64,000 bases of DNA from Pseudozobellia thermophila (GTDB lineage: Bacteria > Bacteroidota > Bacteroidia > Flavobacteriales > Flavobacteriaceae): positions 186,001-250,000 of the forward strand of contig NZ_FQYU01000002.1 in NCBI RefSeq assembly GCF_900141855.1. Direction: 5' to 3'. A program made the position numbers and the translations under genes. Positions 1 to 8,846 of the stretch are shown here, piece after piece. The notes beneath the pieces were generated by a model that was given only the letters and a program-made list of their open reading frames with translations, was not told where the DNA came from and did not search any database. Every line of letters begins with the position of its first letter. Within the stretch, counting starts at the first letter, position 1.

Positions 1-151
1 AATCATCCCCTAAGTTCCCAAGTCCACTTAAGTTTAAGCTCAATGATGCCACTTCGGGCATTTCCGTTTGATCGTCGTTATCACTGCATGAAGCTAGCAT
101 CAGTCCCATGCAGGCCAAGGCAAATCCTGTTTTAATTGTAATGTTTGTCAT
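1..151 (-). CDS. Lipoprotein, N-terminal part only (runs off the window)
   Basis: The ATG at 151 opens a reverse-strand frame that stays open to the window edge, giving 50 residues. It begins with a short charged stretch and a hydrophobic segment that ends in the lipobox LASC, followed by the acidic linker SDNDD, so the product is a lipid-anchored envelope protein. The mature part starts SLSLNLSGLGNLGDD. I recall similar SxLxLSGLxxLG starts in Bacteroidota lipoproteins of unknown role, but this is weak. The remaining sequence lies outside the window and no function is proposed. Confidence 0.72.
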   Translation of the reverse strand, partial: MTNITIKTGFALACMGLMLASCSDNDDQTEMPEVASLSLNLSGLGNLGDD

Positions 152-384
152 TTTCTAAGGGTTTTGAATTATATGACAAACTACGGCCTACCATATCATG
201 GCAAAATCACGAAATATTCAATTTTTACTTAATTTTTGTTATCATTTTGTGAGTTCTTAACATTTTTAACGACCTAATTGCAATAAAAACCGCTACCGAC
301 ATACCATTGGGCGGGTTTTTGAGAGGATACGACCCAACCGTGATACTTGTGTGATACTTTTTATATTCATTCGTATACAGAATT

Positions 385-1083
385 ATGAAAGAAATTTTAA
401 TAATAGAAGATGATCCGGAAATCATCAAACTTTTAGAGATCCACCTGACCGACCTTATTTATCAAACCGCTGTGGCAGCGGATGGTGCCCTAGGGTTAAA
501 AATGGCCTTGGAAAAGGACTATGACTTGATTTTGCTCGATTTGACCCTGCCTTCCATGGACGGGGTGGAAATATGCAAGCGCCTAAGGGCCCAAAAGGGA
601 ACTCCTGTGATCATGCTCACGGCCAAGTCGGAGGAAATAGACCGGGTCTTGGGTTTGGAGATCGGCGCGGACGATTACATCACCAAACCTTTTAGTATCA
701 GGGAGCTATTGGCCCGTATCAAAGCTGTGCTACGAAGAAGCGATAATCGAAAGGAAACGAGGGAAGAATCTACCGCCATGACGTTTGAGGGCTTACAGAT
801 CGATGTGGAGAAAAGAAAGGTTTTGCTCGGCGGTACCAAGGTAGAGCTGTCGCCCAAAGAATTTGAATTGTTGGTATTGATGGCCTCCAATCCGGGAAGG
901 AACTATTCGAGAACCGAACTGTTGAACATAATCTGGGGCTATAATTTTGACGGTTACGAGCACACCGTCAATTCGCACATCAATCGGTTACGGGCAAAAA
1001 TTGAATCGGACATGGCCAATCCGAATTATATCTTGACCACTTGGGGCGTTGGCTATAAATTCAATGAGGATATATCGATATGA
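385..1083 (+). CDS. OmpR/PhoB-family response regulator
   Basis: A 232-residue cytoplasmic transcription regulator. The receiver domain (about 1-120) has the acidic pair D9/D10, the phospho-acceptor D52 in LLDLTLPSMDG, T79 and K101 (TKPF). The C-terminal winged helix (about 130-228) has the family motif LSPKEFELL and ends YILTTWGVGYKF. Its stop overlaps the start of the next gene by four bases (ATGA), so kinase and regulator are translationally coupled. Phosphotransfer from that kinase to D52 is expected from the family; the target genes and signal are not visible. Confidence 0.95.
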   Translation: MKEILIIEDDPEIIKLLEIHLTDLIYQTAVAADGALGLKMALEKDYDLILLDLTLPSMDGVEICKRLRAQKGTPVIMLTAKSEEIDRVLGLEIGADDYITKPFSIRELLARIKAVLRRSDNRKETREESTAMTFEGLQIDVEKRKVLLGGTKVELSPKEFELLVLMASNPGRNYSRTELLNIIWGYNFDGYEHTVNSHINRLRAKIESDMANPNYILTTWGVGYKFNEDISI

Positions 1084-2579
1084 ACAAGAGCGAAAAAACC
1101 CTAACCCCAAAGCTCGTAAAAAAATTATGGGTGGCCTTCATCTGTCTGGTTTTGCTAATGGGGGCCTCTTACATTTTTATTACCGGCTATTTCGCAAATA
1201 AACATAGCCTGGAGACCACCCAACGGCTAAATGCCGATGTGGCCAATCACGTAATAGCCGAAAAGTTCAACGGGGCCTCCCCTTTTCTTGAAGATGGCTC
1301 GGTCAATAAGGCCTTGTTTGGCGATCTAATGCACGATATGATGGCGGTCAACCAGAGTATTGAAGTGTATTTGCTTGACCAAGAAGGTAAGATCTTATAT
1401 TCGGTGGTGTTAGATCACTCCGATAAGGCACCGGCCAAAAAAGTGGATTTGGCTCCCATTAATTCCTTCATTGCCGATAAGGGAAATAATTTTATACTTG
1501 GCGATGACCCAAGAAACCCGGGGGAAAAGAAGATATTCTCCGCCGCCCCGTACCATGTCGACGGACATTCGGGCTACATCTATATCATACTGGCGGGAAA
1601 GAAATTCGAGGAAGTAAGCGCTACGCTTATGAGCCAGTATTTTACAAGGTTGGGTATCGGGGCGACCTTGCTAACGATGCTATTTTCAGCGATTATCGGC
1701 CTGTTGGCCATCTGGTTCCTGACCAAAAACTTGCGACTAATCACCCAAACGGTTAGAAAGTTCCATGAAGGGGACCTACAGGCCCGAATCTCCAATCCCG
1801 AGAAATCCGATATCGAGGTTTTCGCCAAATCGTTCAACAATATGGCGGATAGCATTGTAAGCAATATGGACAAAATGCAGTCGGTAGACCAATTAAGAAG
1901 GGAATTGATAGCCAATGTTTCGCATGATCTAAGAACGCCCCTGGCGGTATTAAAAGGTTATATTGAGACCTTGCAGATCAAGCATGACACCTTATCGGAA
2001 AAAGAAAAAGAGGAGTACTTGCAAATTACCCACGACAATGTAGATAAGCTTTCAAACCTTATCCATCAACTTTTTGAGTATTCAAAACTTGAAGCCGAAC
2101 AGGTGGTCCCCGTAAAGGAGCCTTTTTCGATTACTGAACTGTCACACGATCTGATCGCCAAGTTCAGGGTCTTGGCCGAGAAGAAAGACATTGTTCTGGA
2201 ACTCGACAACCCCGAAGAGAATTGCCTGGTCTATGCCGATGTAAGCCTGGTCGAAAGGGCCTTGCAAAACTTGATCGAAAATGCCATCAAGTATACCGAA
2301 TCCGGGGGCAAGGTCACCCTTTCCCTACAAAAAAAGGGCAGTAACGTAGAGATCAACATTACCGATACGGGCACGGGCATACCTGTAAACGAACAACCCT
2401 TTATATTTGATCGCTACAAGCAGGTAGACGGCAATACAACGGTAAAAAAACAAGGCTATGGTCTTGGCTTGGCCATTGTAAAGAAAATCATGGACCTGCA
2501 CGATACCACGATAACGGTACTTAGCCAACCGAGGAAGGGAAGTACCTTTATTTTTAAGCTTCCGGCGTACCAGGTTTAG
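1080..2579 (+). CDS. Membrane sensor histidine kinase
   Basis: A 499-residue inner-membrane kinase. Transmembrane segments lie at about 14-37 and 191-214 and enclose a periplasmic sensor region of about 150 residues. A HAMP linker follows (215-268). The HisKA domain has the phospho-acceptor H282 in VSHDLRTPLAVLKGY. The ATPase domain shows an N box (NLIENAIKYT, 397-406), G1 (DTGTGI, 429-434) and G2 (GYGLGLAIV, from 459). It overlaps the response regulator by four bases and is its likely partner. The periplasmic region matches no sensor family I recognise, so the signal is unknown. Confidence 0.94.
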   Translation: MNKSEKTLTPKLVKKLWVAFICLVLLMGASYIFITGYFANKHSLETTQRLNADVANHVIAEKFNGASPFLEDGSVNKALFGDLMHDMMAVNQSIEVYLLDQEGKILYSVVLDHSDKAPAKKVDLAPINSFIADKGNNFILGDDPRNPGEKKIFSAAPYHVDGHSGYIYIILAGKKFEEVSATLMSQYFTRLGIGATLLTMLFSAIIGLLAIWFLTKNLRLITQTVRKFHEGDLQARISNPEKSDIEVFAKSFNNMADSIVSNMDKMQSVDQLRRELIANVSHDLRTPLAVLKGYIETLQIKHDTLSEKEKEEYLQITHDNVDKLSNLIHQLFEYSKLEAEQVVPVKEPFSITELSHDLIAKFRVLAEKKDIVLELDNPEENCLVYADVSLVERALQNLIENAIKYTESGGKVTLSLQKKGSNVEINITDTGTGIPVNEQPFIFDRYKQVDGNTTVKKQGYGLGLAIVKKIMDLHDTTITVLSQPRKGSTFIFKLPAYQV

Positions 2580-2712
2580 GACCAGTACCTCCAAGTCCCT
2601 CAAGGTCCTTACCCCCTAATAGGTTGTACCTGCCGCCCACAAAGGGTCACTTCATTGCAAGGGTACTGAAACAATGGTTAAGCGGGGAGTAGGGCATGGA
2701 TACACCGTAAAG

Positions 2713-2744
2713 AAAAAGGCATTTCAAAAACGAAATGCCTTTTT
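2713..2744. terminator. Bidirectional rho-independent terminator
   Basis: A 13-bp perfect inverted repeat (2713-2725 with 2732-2744, AAAAAGGCATTTC and its complement) with a 6-base loop and A/T runs on both sides. It lies between the convergent kinase gene and the AAA+ ATPase gene and can end both transcripts. Confidence 0.85.
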
Positions 2745-2762
2745 CCCATATAACAACAATCC

Positions 2763-4232
2763 TTATAATCCACTGATAAAGCTACCGTATAGGTCTTTGA
2801 ATTGATAGCCTTCCGAAAACCGGCTCTTGCTCAACTTTTTGTACGATACGAGTCCCCAAAGCACCAATTCCTTTAAAAAATAAACGTCCTGTTCGGGAAA
2901 TCCGGGCTGATACTCCTTTACCAATTGGTTTAAGGGGGGAATGCTATCCAAGGCCCTTTTATACTCTTCGTCGGTAAAGTCGTCTAGCAGTTCGAAGCCT
3001 TCTCCCTGAAAGAACCAAGATACCAGCTCGTCGTATGGCGTTGCTACACCTTTTTTTTCAAGTTTGTTTATTTTGGGGAAATACTCCGGAAACAGGGATT
3101 TGACCGCATCATCGATCAATATTTCGGCGACGGCATCGGCCCCCTCCTGCTCGCCTTCATAAACGAGTTCGATTTTTCCGGTAATGGCGGGAATCACCCC
3201 AAGAAAATCGCTCAAGCGTACCATGGTACTTTCTGCCCCGGTTTGAAGCGCCCTGCGTTCCGCGGTACTCAGCAGGTTTTCGTAAGCGGTGATACTGGTT
3301 CGGGCACTCACGCCACTCTTGGCATCCACATATTCACTGTTCCTGGCTTCAAAACCGATCTGCTCTAGTAAATCCTTGGCCAGGTCGGGAACGTATACCG
3401 ACTCGGACTGGCGTTCGTCTAGATCGGCCTCTTGGGCGGTAATCATTCGGGCAATTTCTATGGATTCGGGGTAATGGGTCAAAATTTGCGATCCGATCCG
3501 ATCTTTTAGCGGGGTTACGATGCTTCCGCGGTTGGTATAATCTTCGGGGTTTGCCGTAAATACAAATTGAATATCCAAGGGCAGCCTCAATTTAAAACCT
3601 CGGATCTGGATATCCCCTTCCTCCAAAATATTGAATAGCGATACCTGAATTCGTGCCTGCAGATCGGGCAACTCGTTGATTACAAAAATACAGCGGTTGG
3701 CCCTGGGTATCATACCAAAATGGATGACCCTGTCATCGGCGTACGAAAGTTTGAGGTTGGCGGCCTTGATGGGATCGACATCACCGATCAAATCGGCCAC
3801 GGTTACATCGGGGGTCGCCAGTTTTTCGGCAAAACGTTCGCTACGGTGCAGCCAGGTAATCGGGGTACCGTCCCCCTTTTCCTTTATCAGTTCGGTCGCA
3901 TACCGCGACATGGGCCTCAGGGGGTCGTCGTTGATCTCGGAGCCTTCCACTACCGGAACATACTCATCCAACAAATTGACCATCAACCGGGCCAACCTTG
4001 TTTTTGCCTGCCCGCGAAGGCCCAGCAGATTAATGTTATGGCGCGAAAGGATGGCCCTCTCCAATTCGGGGATTACCGAATTCTCATAGCCCCACACCCC
4101 GGGAAAAGTCTCCTCCCCCTTTTTTATCTTATCCCTAAGGTTGTCCCTTAGTTCGTCTTTTATGCTTTTGGTCTTATATCCGCTCTGCTTCAATGCGCCG
4201 AGACTTGTAATTTTTTTGTGGTCTATACTCAT
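2763..4232 (-). CDS. AAA+ ATPase of the ChlI/MoxR type (paired with a VWA protein)
   Basis: A 489-residue protein often labelled magnesium chelatase in Bacteroidota. Walker A is GLRGQAKTR (71-79). The Walker B strand reads CIFVINELPDL (181-191), with Asn where most AAA+ proteins have Asp but with the catalytic Glu kept. SLFNILEEGDIQIRG follows, as in ChlI/MoxR proteins. The gene starts 19 bases after the VWA gene and forms a two-gene operon with it. MoxR-type ATPases usually act with a VWA partner as chaperones or for metal insertion. No chelatase H subunit or tetrapyrrole gene is present, so a magnesium chelatase role is unlikely. The substrate is unknown. Confidence 0.85.
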   Translation of the reverse strand: MSIDHKKITSLGALKQSGYKTKSIKDELRDNLRDKIKKGEETFPGVWGYENSVIPELERAILSRHNINLLGLRGQAKTRLARLMVNLLDEYVPVVEGSEINDDPLRPMSRYATELIKEKGDGTPITWLHRSERFAEKLATPDVTVADLIGDVDPIKAANLKLSYADDRVIHFGMIPRANRCIFVINELPDLQARIQVSLFNILEEGDIQIRGFKLRLPLDIQFVFTANPEDYTNRGSIVTPLKDRIGSQILTHYPESIEIARMITAQEADLDERQSESVYVPDLAKDLLEQIGFEARNSEYVDAKSGVSARTSITAYENLLSTAERRALQTGAESTMVRLSDFLGVIPAITGKIELVYEGEQEGADAVAEILIDDAVKSLFPEYFPKINKLEKKGVATPYDELVSWFFQGEGFELLDDFTDEEYKRALDSIPPLNQLVKEYQPGFPEQDVYFLKELVLWGLVSYKKLSKSRFSEGYQFKDLYGSFISGL

Positions 4233-4251
4233 AGTTCTTTTTCGCTTTGAT

Positions 4252-5409
4252 CTATTTAAGTCTTTTTCTTCGATTGGCCTCGTAGTCTTCGAAAATCATT
4301 TCTCCCAAGCCTTGTAATCCCGTAAAAAAGGCCTTGCCCCTGTTCGCTTCGGTAAAATGCCTTATAAAGCGCATGAGGTAAGGGTCTTGTGCAATCATGA
4401 ATGTGGTAATGGGAATGTGTAGCTTTCGCGCCTGCCGGGCCATATTGTAGCATTTCTCGACAATATAATCGTCGAGGCCCACGCTGTTTTTGTAATAATT
4501 TCCATCAGGAAGCCTTAGGCAACTGGGCTTACCGTCGGTAATCATAAAAATCTGCTTGTTCGTATTTCGCTTTCGCCGCAGCATATCCATGGCCAACCTT
4601 AAACCCGCCACGGTGTTCGTGTGGTAAGGACCAACTTTTAAATAGGGCAATTCTTTGATCGATATGGGCCATGCATCATTGCCGAATACCAGAATATCGA
4701 GCGTGTCTTTCGGATAGCGCGTGGTGATCAATTCCGCCAGTGCCATCGCTACCTTTTTGGCCGGCGTTATTCTGTCTTCACCGTACAAGATCATACTATG
4801 GCTTATATCGATCATAAGCACCGTGCTCATTTGGGCCTTGTGCTGTGTATCTTCTACCACCAAATCTTCCTCGCTCAACGAGAAACTGCCGATACCGTGG
4901 TTGATTTGGGCGTTTTTAAGGCTTTCGGTCATCGAAATATGTTCCAGGCCATCGCCGTAACGGTACTCCCTGAAATCACCTGTATGTTCGTCGCCCTGAC
5001 CGGACTTTCCCGTCTTGTGGTTGCCCGAACCGCTGCGTTTGAGCTTGCCGAAAATTTGGTCGAGGGCACGTTGCCTAATGATCCGTTCCATCTTTGCGGT
5101 AATGGAGATCGTTCCCTTTCGGTCTCCATCGCCCTCCTCTCCTTCGTCTGCAGTTCCCCCACCATCCTCAAATTCCTCTCGAATATAGCCTTTGGCCTTT
5201 AACTCTTCGATAAAATCGTCTATGGTATAATCGTCGTCGGTAAGTTCGTACTCCTTGTCCAATTCCCGAAGCCAATCGATGGCCTCGTCAAAGTCGCCCG
5301 AAGTATGCGTAATAAGTTCTTGAAAAATATCAAAAAGTTTTTCAAAGGGAGTTTGTTCGGGTGCCTCGTACTGCGAAAAGCGAAATCCGGTTCTTGTATT
5401 CATAGCCAT
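4252..5409 (-). CDS. VWA-domain protein, partner of the AAA+ ATPase
   Basis: A 385-residue cytoplasmic protein with no signal peptide. The first 190 residues are acidic and helical, with a Gly/Glu-rich linker at about 80-98 and a Gly/Ser/Lys-rich one at 125-145. The C-terminal VWA domain (about 193-370) has a complete MIDAS motif, DISHS at 201-205, and the later FMITDGKPS strand. The arrangement fits the ViaA/CoxE/ChlD type of VWA protein that works with an AAA+ ATPase. It is the first gene of a two-gene operon. Two ATGs lie six bases apart (5409 and 5403). Confidence 0.85.
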   Translation of the reverse strand: MAMNTRTGFRFSQYEAPEQTPFEKLFDIFQELITHTSGDFDEAIDWLRELDKEYELTDDDYTIDDFIEELKAKGYIREEFEDGGGTADEGEEGDGDRKGTISITAKMERIIRQRALDQIFGKLKRSGSGNHKTGKSGQGDEHTGDFREYRYGDGLEHISMTESLKNAQINHGIGSFSLSEEDLVVEDTQHKAQMSTVLMIDISHSMILYGEDRITPAKKVAMALAELITTRYPKDTLDILVFGNDAWPISIKELPYLKVGPYHTNTVAGLRLAMDMLRRKRNTNKQIFMITDGKPSCLRLPDGNYYKNSVGLDDYIVEKCYNMARQARKLHIPITTFMIAQDPYLMRFIRHFTEANRGKAFFTGLQGLGEMIFEDYEANRRKRLK

Positions 5410-5472
5410 TACATAAATTTAGTACATTTAGCTGTGAACACCTCTATTTTTAGGAAATGTTAACGGTGCAAT

Positions 5473-5505
5473 CAAAAAAAACGGGCGTAAACCGATTACG
5501 CCCGT
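5473..5505 (-). terminator. Terminator after the GH109-type gene
   Basis: Perfect 10-bp stem (5481-5490 with 5496-5505, ACGGGCGTAA and its complement) with a 5-base loop. On the reverse strand it is followed by eight T residues (5480-5473). It separates the GH109-type gene from the VWA/AAA+ operon. Confidence 0.88.
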
Positions 5506-5525
5506 TCCCAATCTAAGCACATTTT

Positions 5526-6923
5526 TTATTGGACGATAGCCAAGGCCTCGGTATCCTTCCAAGCTCCTCGGGTAAAGTCGGGGAACTCTTGTGGCGCGCC
5601 ATTGGCCGCTACCGATGCCTCGCTCAAGGGGCCGACCGCACTCCACAGGCAACCTTCGTAAAGGTTCTGATCTAGAGGTTCCCCGTTTCTTAGGCATTCG
5701 ACAATGCGGTAAAGCATCATAAAATCCATGCCCCCATGACCGCCCATCTTAACGGCAAGCTGCCCTAGTCGCTTGTACAATGGATGTTCGTATTTCTCGT
5801 AGACCTGGGCCAATTTTTCGCCCTCGGCCCATTCGTGATGGTTTTCGGTGGCGCCTTCTACCCCACCTTCCAAAGCAACCCGTGTCGGGAATCCGGCCAA
5901 GGTACCTTTAGTTCCCTGAATAAGGTTATGGCGGCTATAGGGGCGCGGACTCGTCTCGTCCCATTGGACCATAACGGTCCTTCCCATCGTGGTCTTGATG
6001 ATCGAGGTATTTATATCTCCCCCCTTAAAATCGAGCTGGTTCCACTGATGATTGGCCGGAAAGTTTTTTTCGGCGTAAAGCTGTCTTCCCTTTGCCGGCG
6101 ACGAGAATGAATTGATAAACTTAAAATTGTCTTCCCCTCGTGCTATGTTCATATATTGGGCCACGGGTCCAAGACCATGTGTGGGATAAAGGTTTCCGTT
6201 TCTACGGGCATAGTGGTATGTACGCCATGATCCCGTACCCCGTTCCACTTCGTTCATCTGCCCGCGAAGTTCGTGTATGTAGGCCGCTTCCCCATGAAGC
6301 AATTCGCCGATTACGCCTTGTCTACACATGTTGAGGTATAAAAGTTCTTCCCGGCCATAGTTGACGTTCTCCATCATCATGCAGTGCTTCCGGGTTTTCT
6401 CGGAAGTATCCACCAACTGCCACATTTCTTCAATGGTAAGGGCTAGCGGAACCTCGACAAAGGCATGGGCACCGGCGTTCATGGCACCGATCGCCATGGG
6501 CGCATGCAATCGCCACGGGGTAGCGATTATTACGGCGTCGGGCTTCTGCTCCTTCAACATCTTTTTCCAATCGTCCTCGCCCCCGGTATACATCTTTATC
6601 TTTTTGTGCCGTTCTCCTTTGCCCTGTTCCCTACAGGCATCGGCCGATCGCTTGGCCAAGTCTTCGTACAAATCACAGATGGCGACCACTTCGGTACCCT
6701 CAATGGCGGCAATTTGCTTCGCATGGCCCGAACCCCTTGCCCCTACCCCGATAAAGGCAAACCGCACCTTGTCAAGTTTCGGGGCCGAAAAACCACCCAT
6801 ATAGGTTGCATAGGACGGGCGTGGATCCCCAAAAAGGGAAGCTTGGGTAATTGTGGGGGCCAAGGTTATGCCGGCTCCTACCATTGACGTTTTTTTGATA
6901 AAATTTCTTCTGTTCGGATTCAT
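5526..6923 (-). CDS. Gfo/Idh/MocA-family protein resembling GH109 glycosidases, Tat-exported
   Basis: A 465-residue protein. The chosen start is the ATG at 6923; the upstream TTG at 6935 is less likely. The N-terminus has a twin-arginine signal (NRRNFIKK, then SMVGAGITLAP), so the folded, cofactor-loaded enzyme is exported. A Rossmann domain follows with FAFIGVGARGSGH and VVAICDLY, then VEVPLALTIEEM, MMENVNYGREEL and YPTHGLGPVAQYMNI. The last motifs match my memory of GH109 alpha-N-acetylgalactosaminidases, which use tightly bound NAD for a redox-assisted cleavage. Other exported MocA-like oxidoreductases remain possible. It stands alone, without a polysaccharide-utilisation cluster. Confidence 0.85.
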   Translation of the reverse strand: MNPNRRNFIKKTSMVGAGITLAPTITQASLFGDPRPSYATYMGGFSAPKLDKVRFAFIGVGARGSGHAKQIAAIEGTEVVAICDLYEDLAKRSADACREQGKGERHKKIKMYTGGEDDWKKMLKEQKPDAVIIATPWRLHAPMAIGAMNAGAHAFVEVPLALTIEEMWQLVDTSEKTRKHCMMMENVNYGREELLYLNMCRQGVIGELLHGEAAYIHELRGQMNEVERGTGSWRTYHYARRNGNLYPTHGLGPVAQYMNIARGEDNFKFINSFSSPAKGRQLYAEKNFPANHQWNQLDFKGGDINTSIIKTTMGRTVMVQWDETSPRPYSRHNLIQGTKGTLAGFPTRVALEGGVEGATENHHEWAEGEKLAQVYEKYEHPLYKRLGQLAVKMGGHGGMDFMMLYRIVECLRNGEPLDQNLYEGCLWSAVGPLSEASVAANGAPQEFPDFTRGAWKDTEALAIVQ

Positions 6924-7065
6924 ACGGGTGTTCAATTAAATTTTGGTGTAGTTCGGATTAAATATAGTGTACAAGATATGGAAATTTAACCAAAAACTTA
7001 AGTCTGGAACAATATTACGGGCGCGGCGCTTTGATGTTGCCCCTTTACCCCATACTTTAGCGGAT

Positions 7066-7866
7066 ATGCCAATAGAACAGTGTAAAGGATTTTACCATAC
7101 CCCGCCACTTTGGATAAACGAGACATTCGGTATCCGCCAATTTGTATTTCCCGAGATCGAGCTAGAAAGCCTTCCCCTTCGGGAGGTACCTGACAATCTC
7201 CGACTGGGGCATCAAATGGAACATGTGTTCCATCAACTGATATCGCACTCCAAGCAGTATCGGGTCGTTCTGCGAAACCTTCTTGTAAAGGAAGACAAAA
7301 GAACCGTAGGCGAAATCGACTTCATTCTTAAAAACCGCGATACCGAACAACTTGTACATGTTGAACTGACCTATAAATTCTATATCGTCGACCTTTCGGT
7401 TTCAGCGCCCGTACATCGGCTAATGGGTCCGAACCGGAGGGATAGGTTCTTTGCCAAAATGGAAAAAATAAAAAAACGCCAGTTCAACATGCTACACAGC
7501 GATGCCGGTAAAAGGGCATTGGAATCCGTGGGGGTCGACACGGCGGGTATTCGGAACGAATGTTGTTTCAAGGCGCAACTTTTCATGCCCCATGCCGAAC
7601 GCAAATTCGACCTTCACCCCTTTAACAACCGTTGCAAGGCCGGGTATTGGATCCATTACGACGGTTTTGATTCCGAAGAGTTCAGACAACACAGGTATTA
7701 CATCCCCCCTAAACCTGAATGGGTAATAGCTGCCCACGATAAGGTATCCTATATCCCGCACGGCAATATCCTGCCGGATGTCATCCAAAGAATACACACG
7801 AAGAACTCCCCAATGCTGTGGATGAAAAAGGAGGACGGAACACTTGAAAAACTCTTTGTGGTTTGA
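7066..7866 (+). CDS. DUF1853-family protein
   Basis: From the ATG at 7066 this gives 266 residues; a GTG at 6967 in the same frame would add 33. I prefer the ATG because the family usually starts just before the segment GFYHTPPLW, but this is not settled. The core holds GEIDFILKN, then HVELTYKFYIVD, then LMGPNRRDRF, which I associate with DUF1853. An acidic GEID strand followed by an E-x3-K strand recalls PD-(D/E)XK nucleases; that is inference. It is a single gene with no obvious partner. Confidence 0.78.
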   Translation: MPIEQCKGFYHTPPLWINETFGIRQFVFPEIELESLPLREVPDNLRLGHQMEHVFHQLISHSKQYRVVLRNLLVKEDKRTVGEIDFILKNRDTEQLVHVELTYKFYIVDLSVSAPVHRLMGPNRRDRFFAKMEKIKKRQFNMLHSDAGKRALESVGVDTAGIRNECCFKAQLFMPHAERKFDLHPFNNRCKAGYWIHYDGFDSEEFRQHRYYIPPKPEWVIAAHDKVSYIPHGNILPDVIQRIHTKNSPMLWMKKEDGTLEKLFVV

Positions 7867-7992
7867 TGGTAGTCCTTGGTTTTTAGAAGTAAATGGGTGC
7901 ACCTTTAGTCAATTGCATTTCGTCGTTCGGTTATTTACCCCGTACCATACCTCAGGCCGCTGGGCGTGCCGACACCCGGCACCGGTAACGAT

Positions 7993-8841
7993 TCACTCAA
8001 AGGTATAGCTGGCCTTCACCATCTGTGTTACCCTAAAATAACCATGCGCATAATTTTCGGGGTCGGTAAGGTTGATGCAGTTGCCTTTGACGGAAACGGG
8101 TGTGGAGTCGAAAATACCCATTCCCCCTATTTGATTGATCAAAATCTGTAGGTAATCGTGATAAGCGGGAGATATGGCATAGAACTCTATAAAAACGGTA
8201 TCTCCGGGCTTAAAGGCTTCCATTTCATCGGTATCGTCGTCTTCATCGCTCTCGTAGTACCAATCGATTTTGTTCCCATTTACAAATTCATCGTCCAACT
8301 CTTCAAACACGGGCAAAAGCGCCCCTTCCTTCTGAAACTTGAAAAAATAGCTGTTTCCCTCCTCTTGCGGGTCGACAAATTGCATATTCACTTCAAGGTC
8401 ATCCTCGCTAAAACCATCATCCCTCGACTGTCCGACCACGGTAAGGTCGGGCACAGGGTACAGGGTTTCTTCGGCATAATAGTTTTCCCCGTTGTAGTTG
8501 ACCTCCAATGCATACGTATCTCCCACAATAGGTTCAAACGTTGTGGTGGTATAACTCCCGTCGTCTTGGTCGGCAAAACTGAATTCGCTACCCTTGTCCA
8601 TGTTCGTGACCTTGACCACCGCACCCGTCACGGCAGTATTCGAGGCCGTATCGAAGAAGTCGGTGGAAGTGCGTAGGTAAATGGTCTGCCCGTTGCCCGA
8701 CGTACCCTTTTCCCAATCCAAGGAAGCTTCGATGGTCAACCTTTTGGGGGCCGATTGCACGTCTACATCGATCACGTCTTCGCAGGCAAAGACCACCAGC
8801 GCCAAGAATAGAAGTCCGAAATTCTGTATGTAATTTTTCAT
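7993..8841 (-). CDS. DUF4249-family outer-membrane lipoprotein
   Basis: A 282-residue lipoprotein with a hydrophobic signal ending LVVFAC (Cys at about 20) followed by EDVIDVDV. Next comes the typical DUF4249 opening (KRLTIEASLDW) and a beta-rich domain with IYLRTSTDFFDT and GAVVKVTN. Its start is five bases after the end of the TonB receptor gene, so the two are co-transcribed. In Bacteroidota, DUF4249 genes regularly accompany a TonB receptor of this kind. A role as a surface substrate-binding or accessory lipoprotein is inferred from that pairing. The substrate is unknown. Confidence 0.88.
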   Translation of the reverse strand: MKNYIQNFGLLFLALVVFACEDVIDVDVQSAPKRLTIEASLDWEKGTSGNGQTIYLRTSTDFFDTASNTAVTGAVVKVTNMDKGSEFSFADQDDGSYTTTTFEPIVGDTYALEVNYNGENYYAEETLYPVPDLTVVGQSRDDGFSEDDLEVNMQFVDPQEEGNSYFFKFQKEGALLPVFEELDDEFVNGNKIDWYYESDEDDDTDEMEAFKPGDTVFIEFYAISPAYHDYLQILINQIGGMGIFDSTPVSVKGNCINLTDPENYAHGYFRVTQMVKASYTFE

Positions 8842-8846
8842 TTTGT

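Noticed and set aside
1080-2579. PorY partner of PorX
   Set aside because: The kinase overlaps and pairs with its own OmpR-type regulator, so it is not a good candidate for PorY.
2763-5409. Magnesium chelatase label
   Set aside because: No H subunit or chlorophyll genes nearby, and the organism is a heterotrophic flavobacterium by context; the pair fits a MoxR-type chaperone better.
7967-7983. Small hairpin GTGCCG-ACACC-CGGCAC downstream of the DUF4249 gene
   Set aside because: 6-bp stem without T-run; may be weakly structured but not supported as a terminator.
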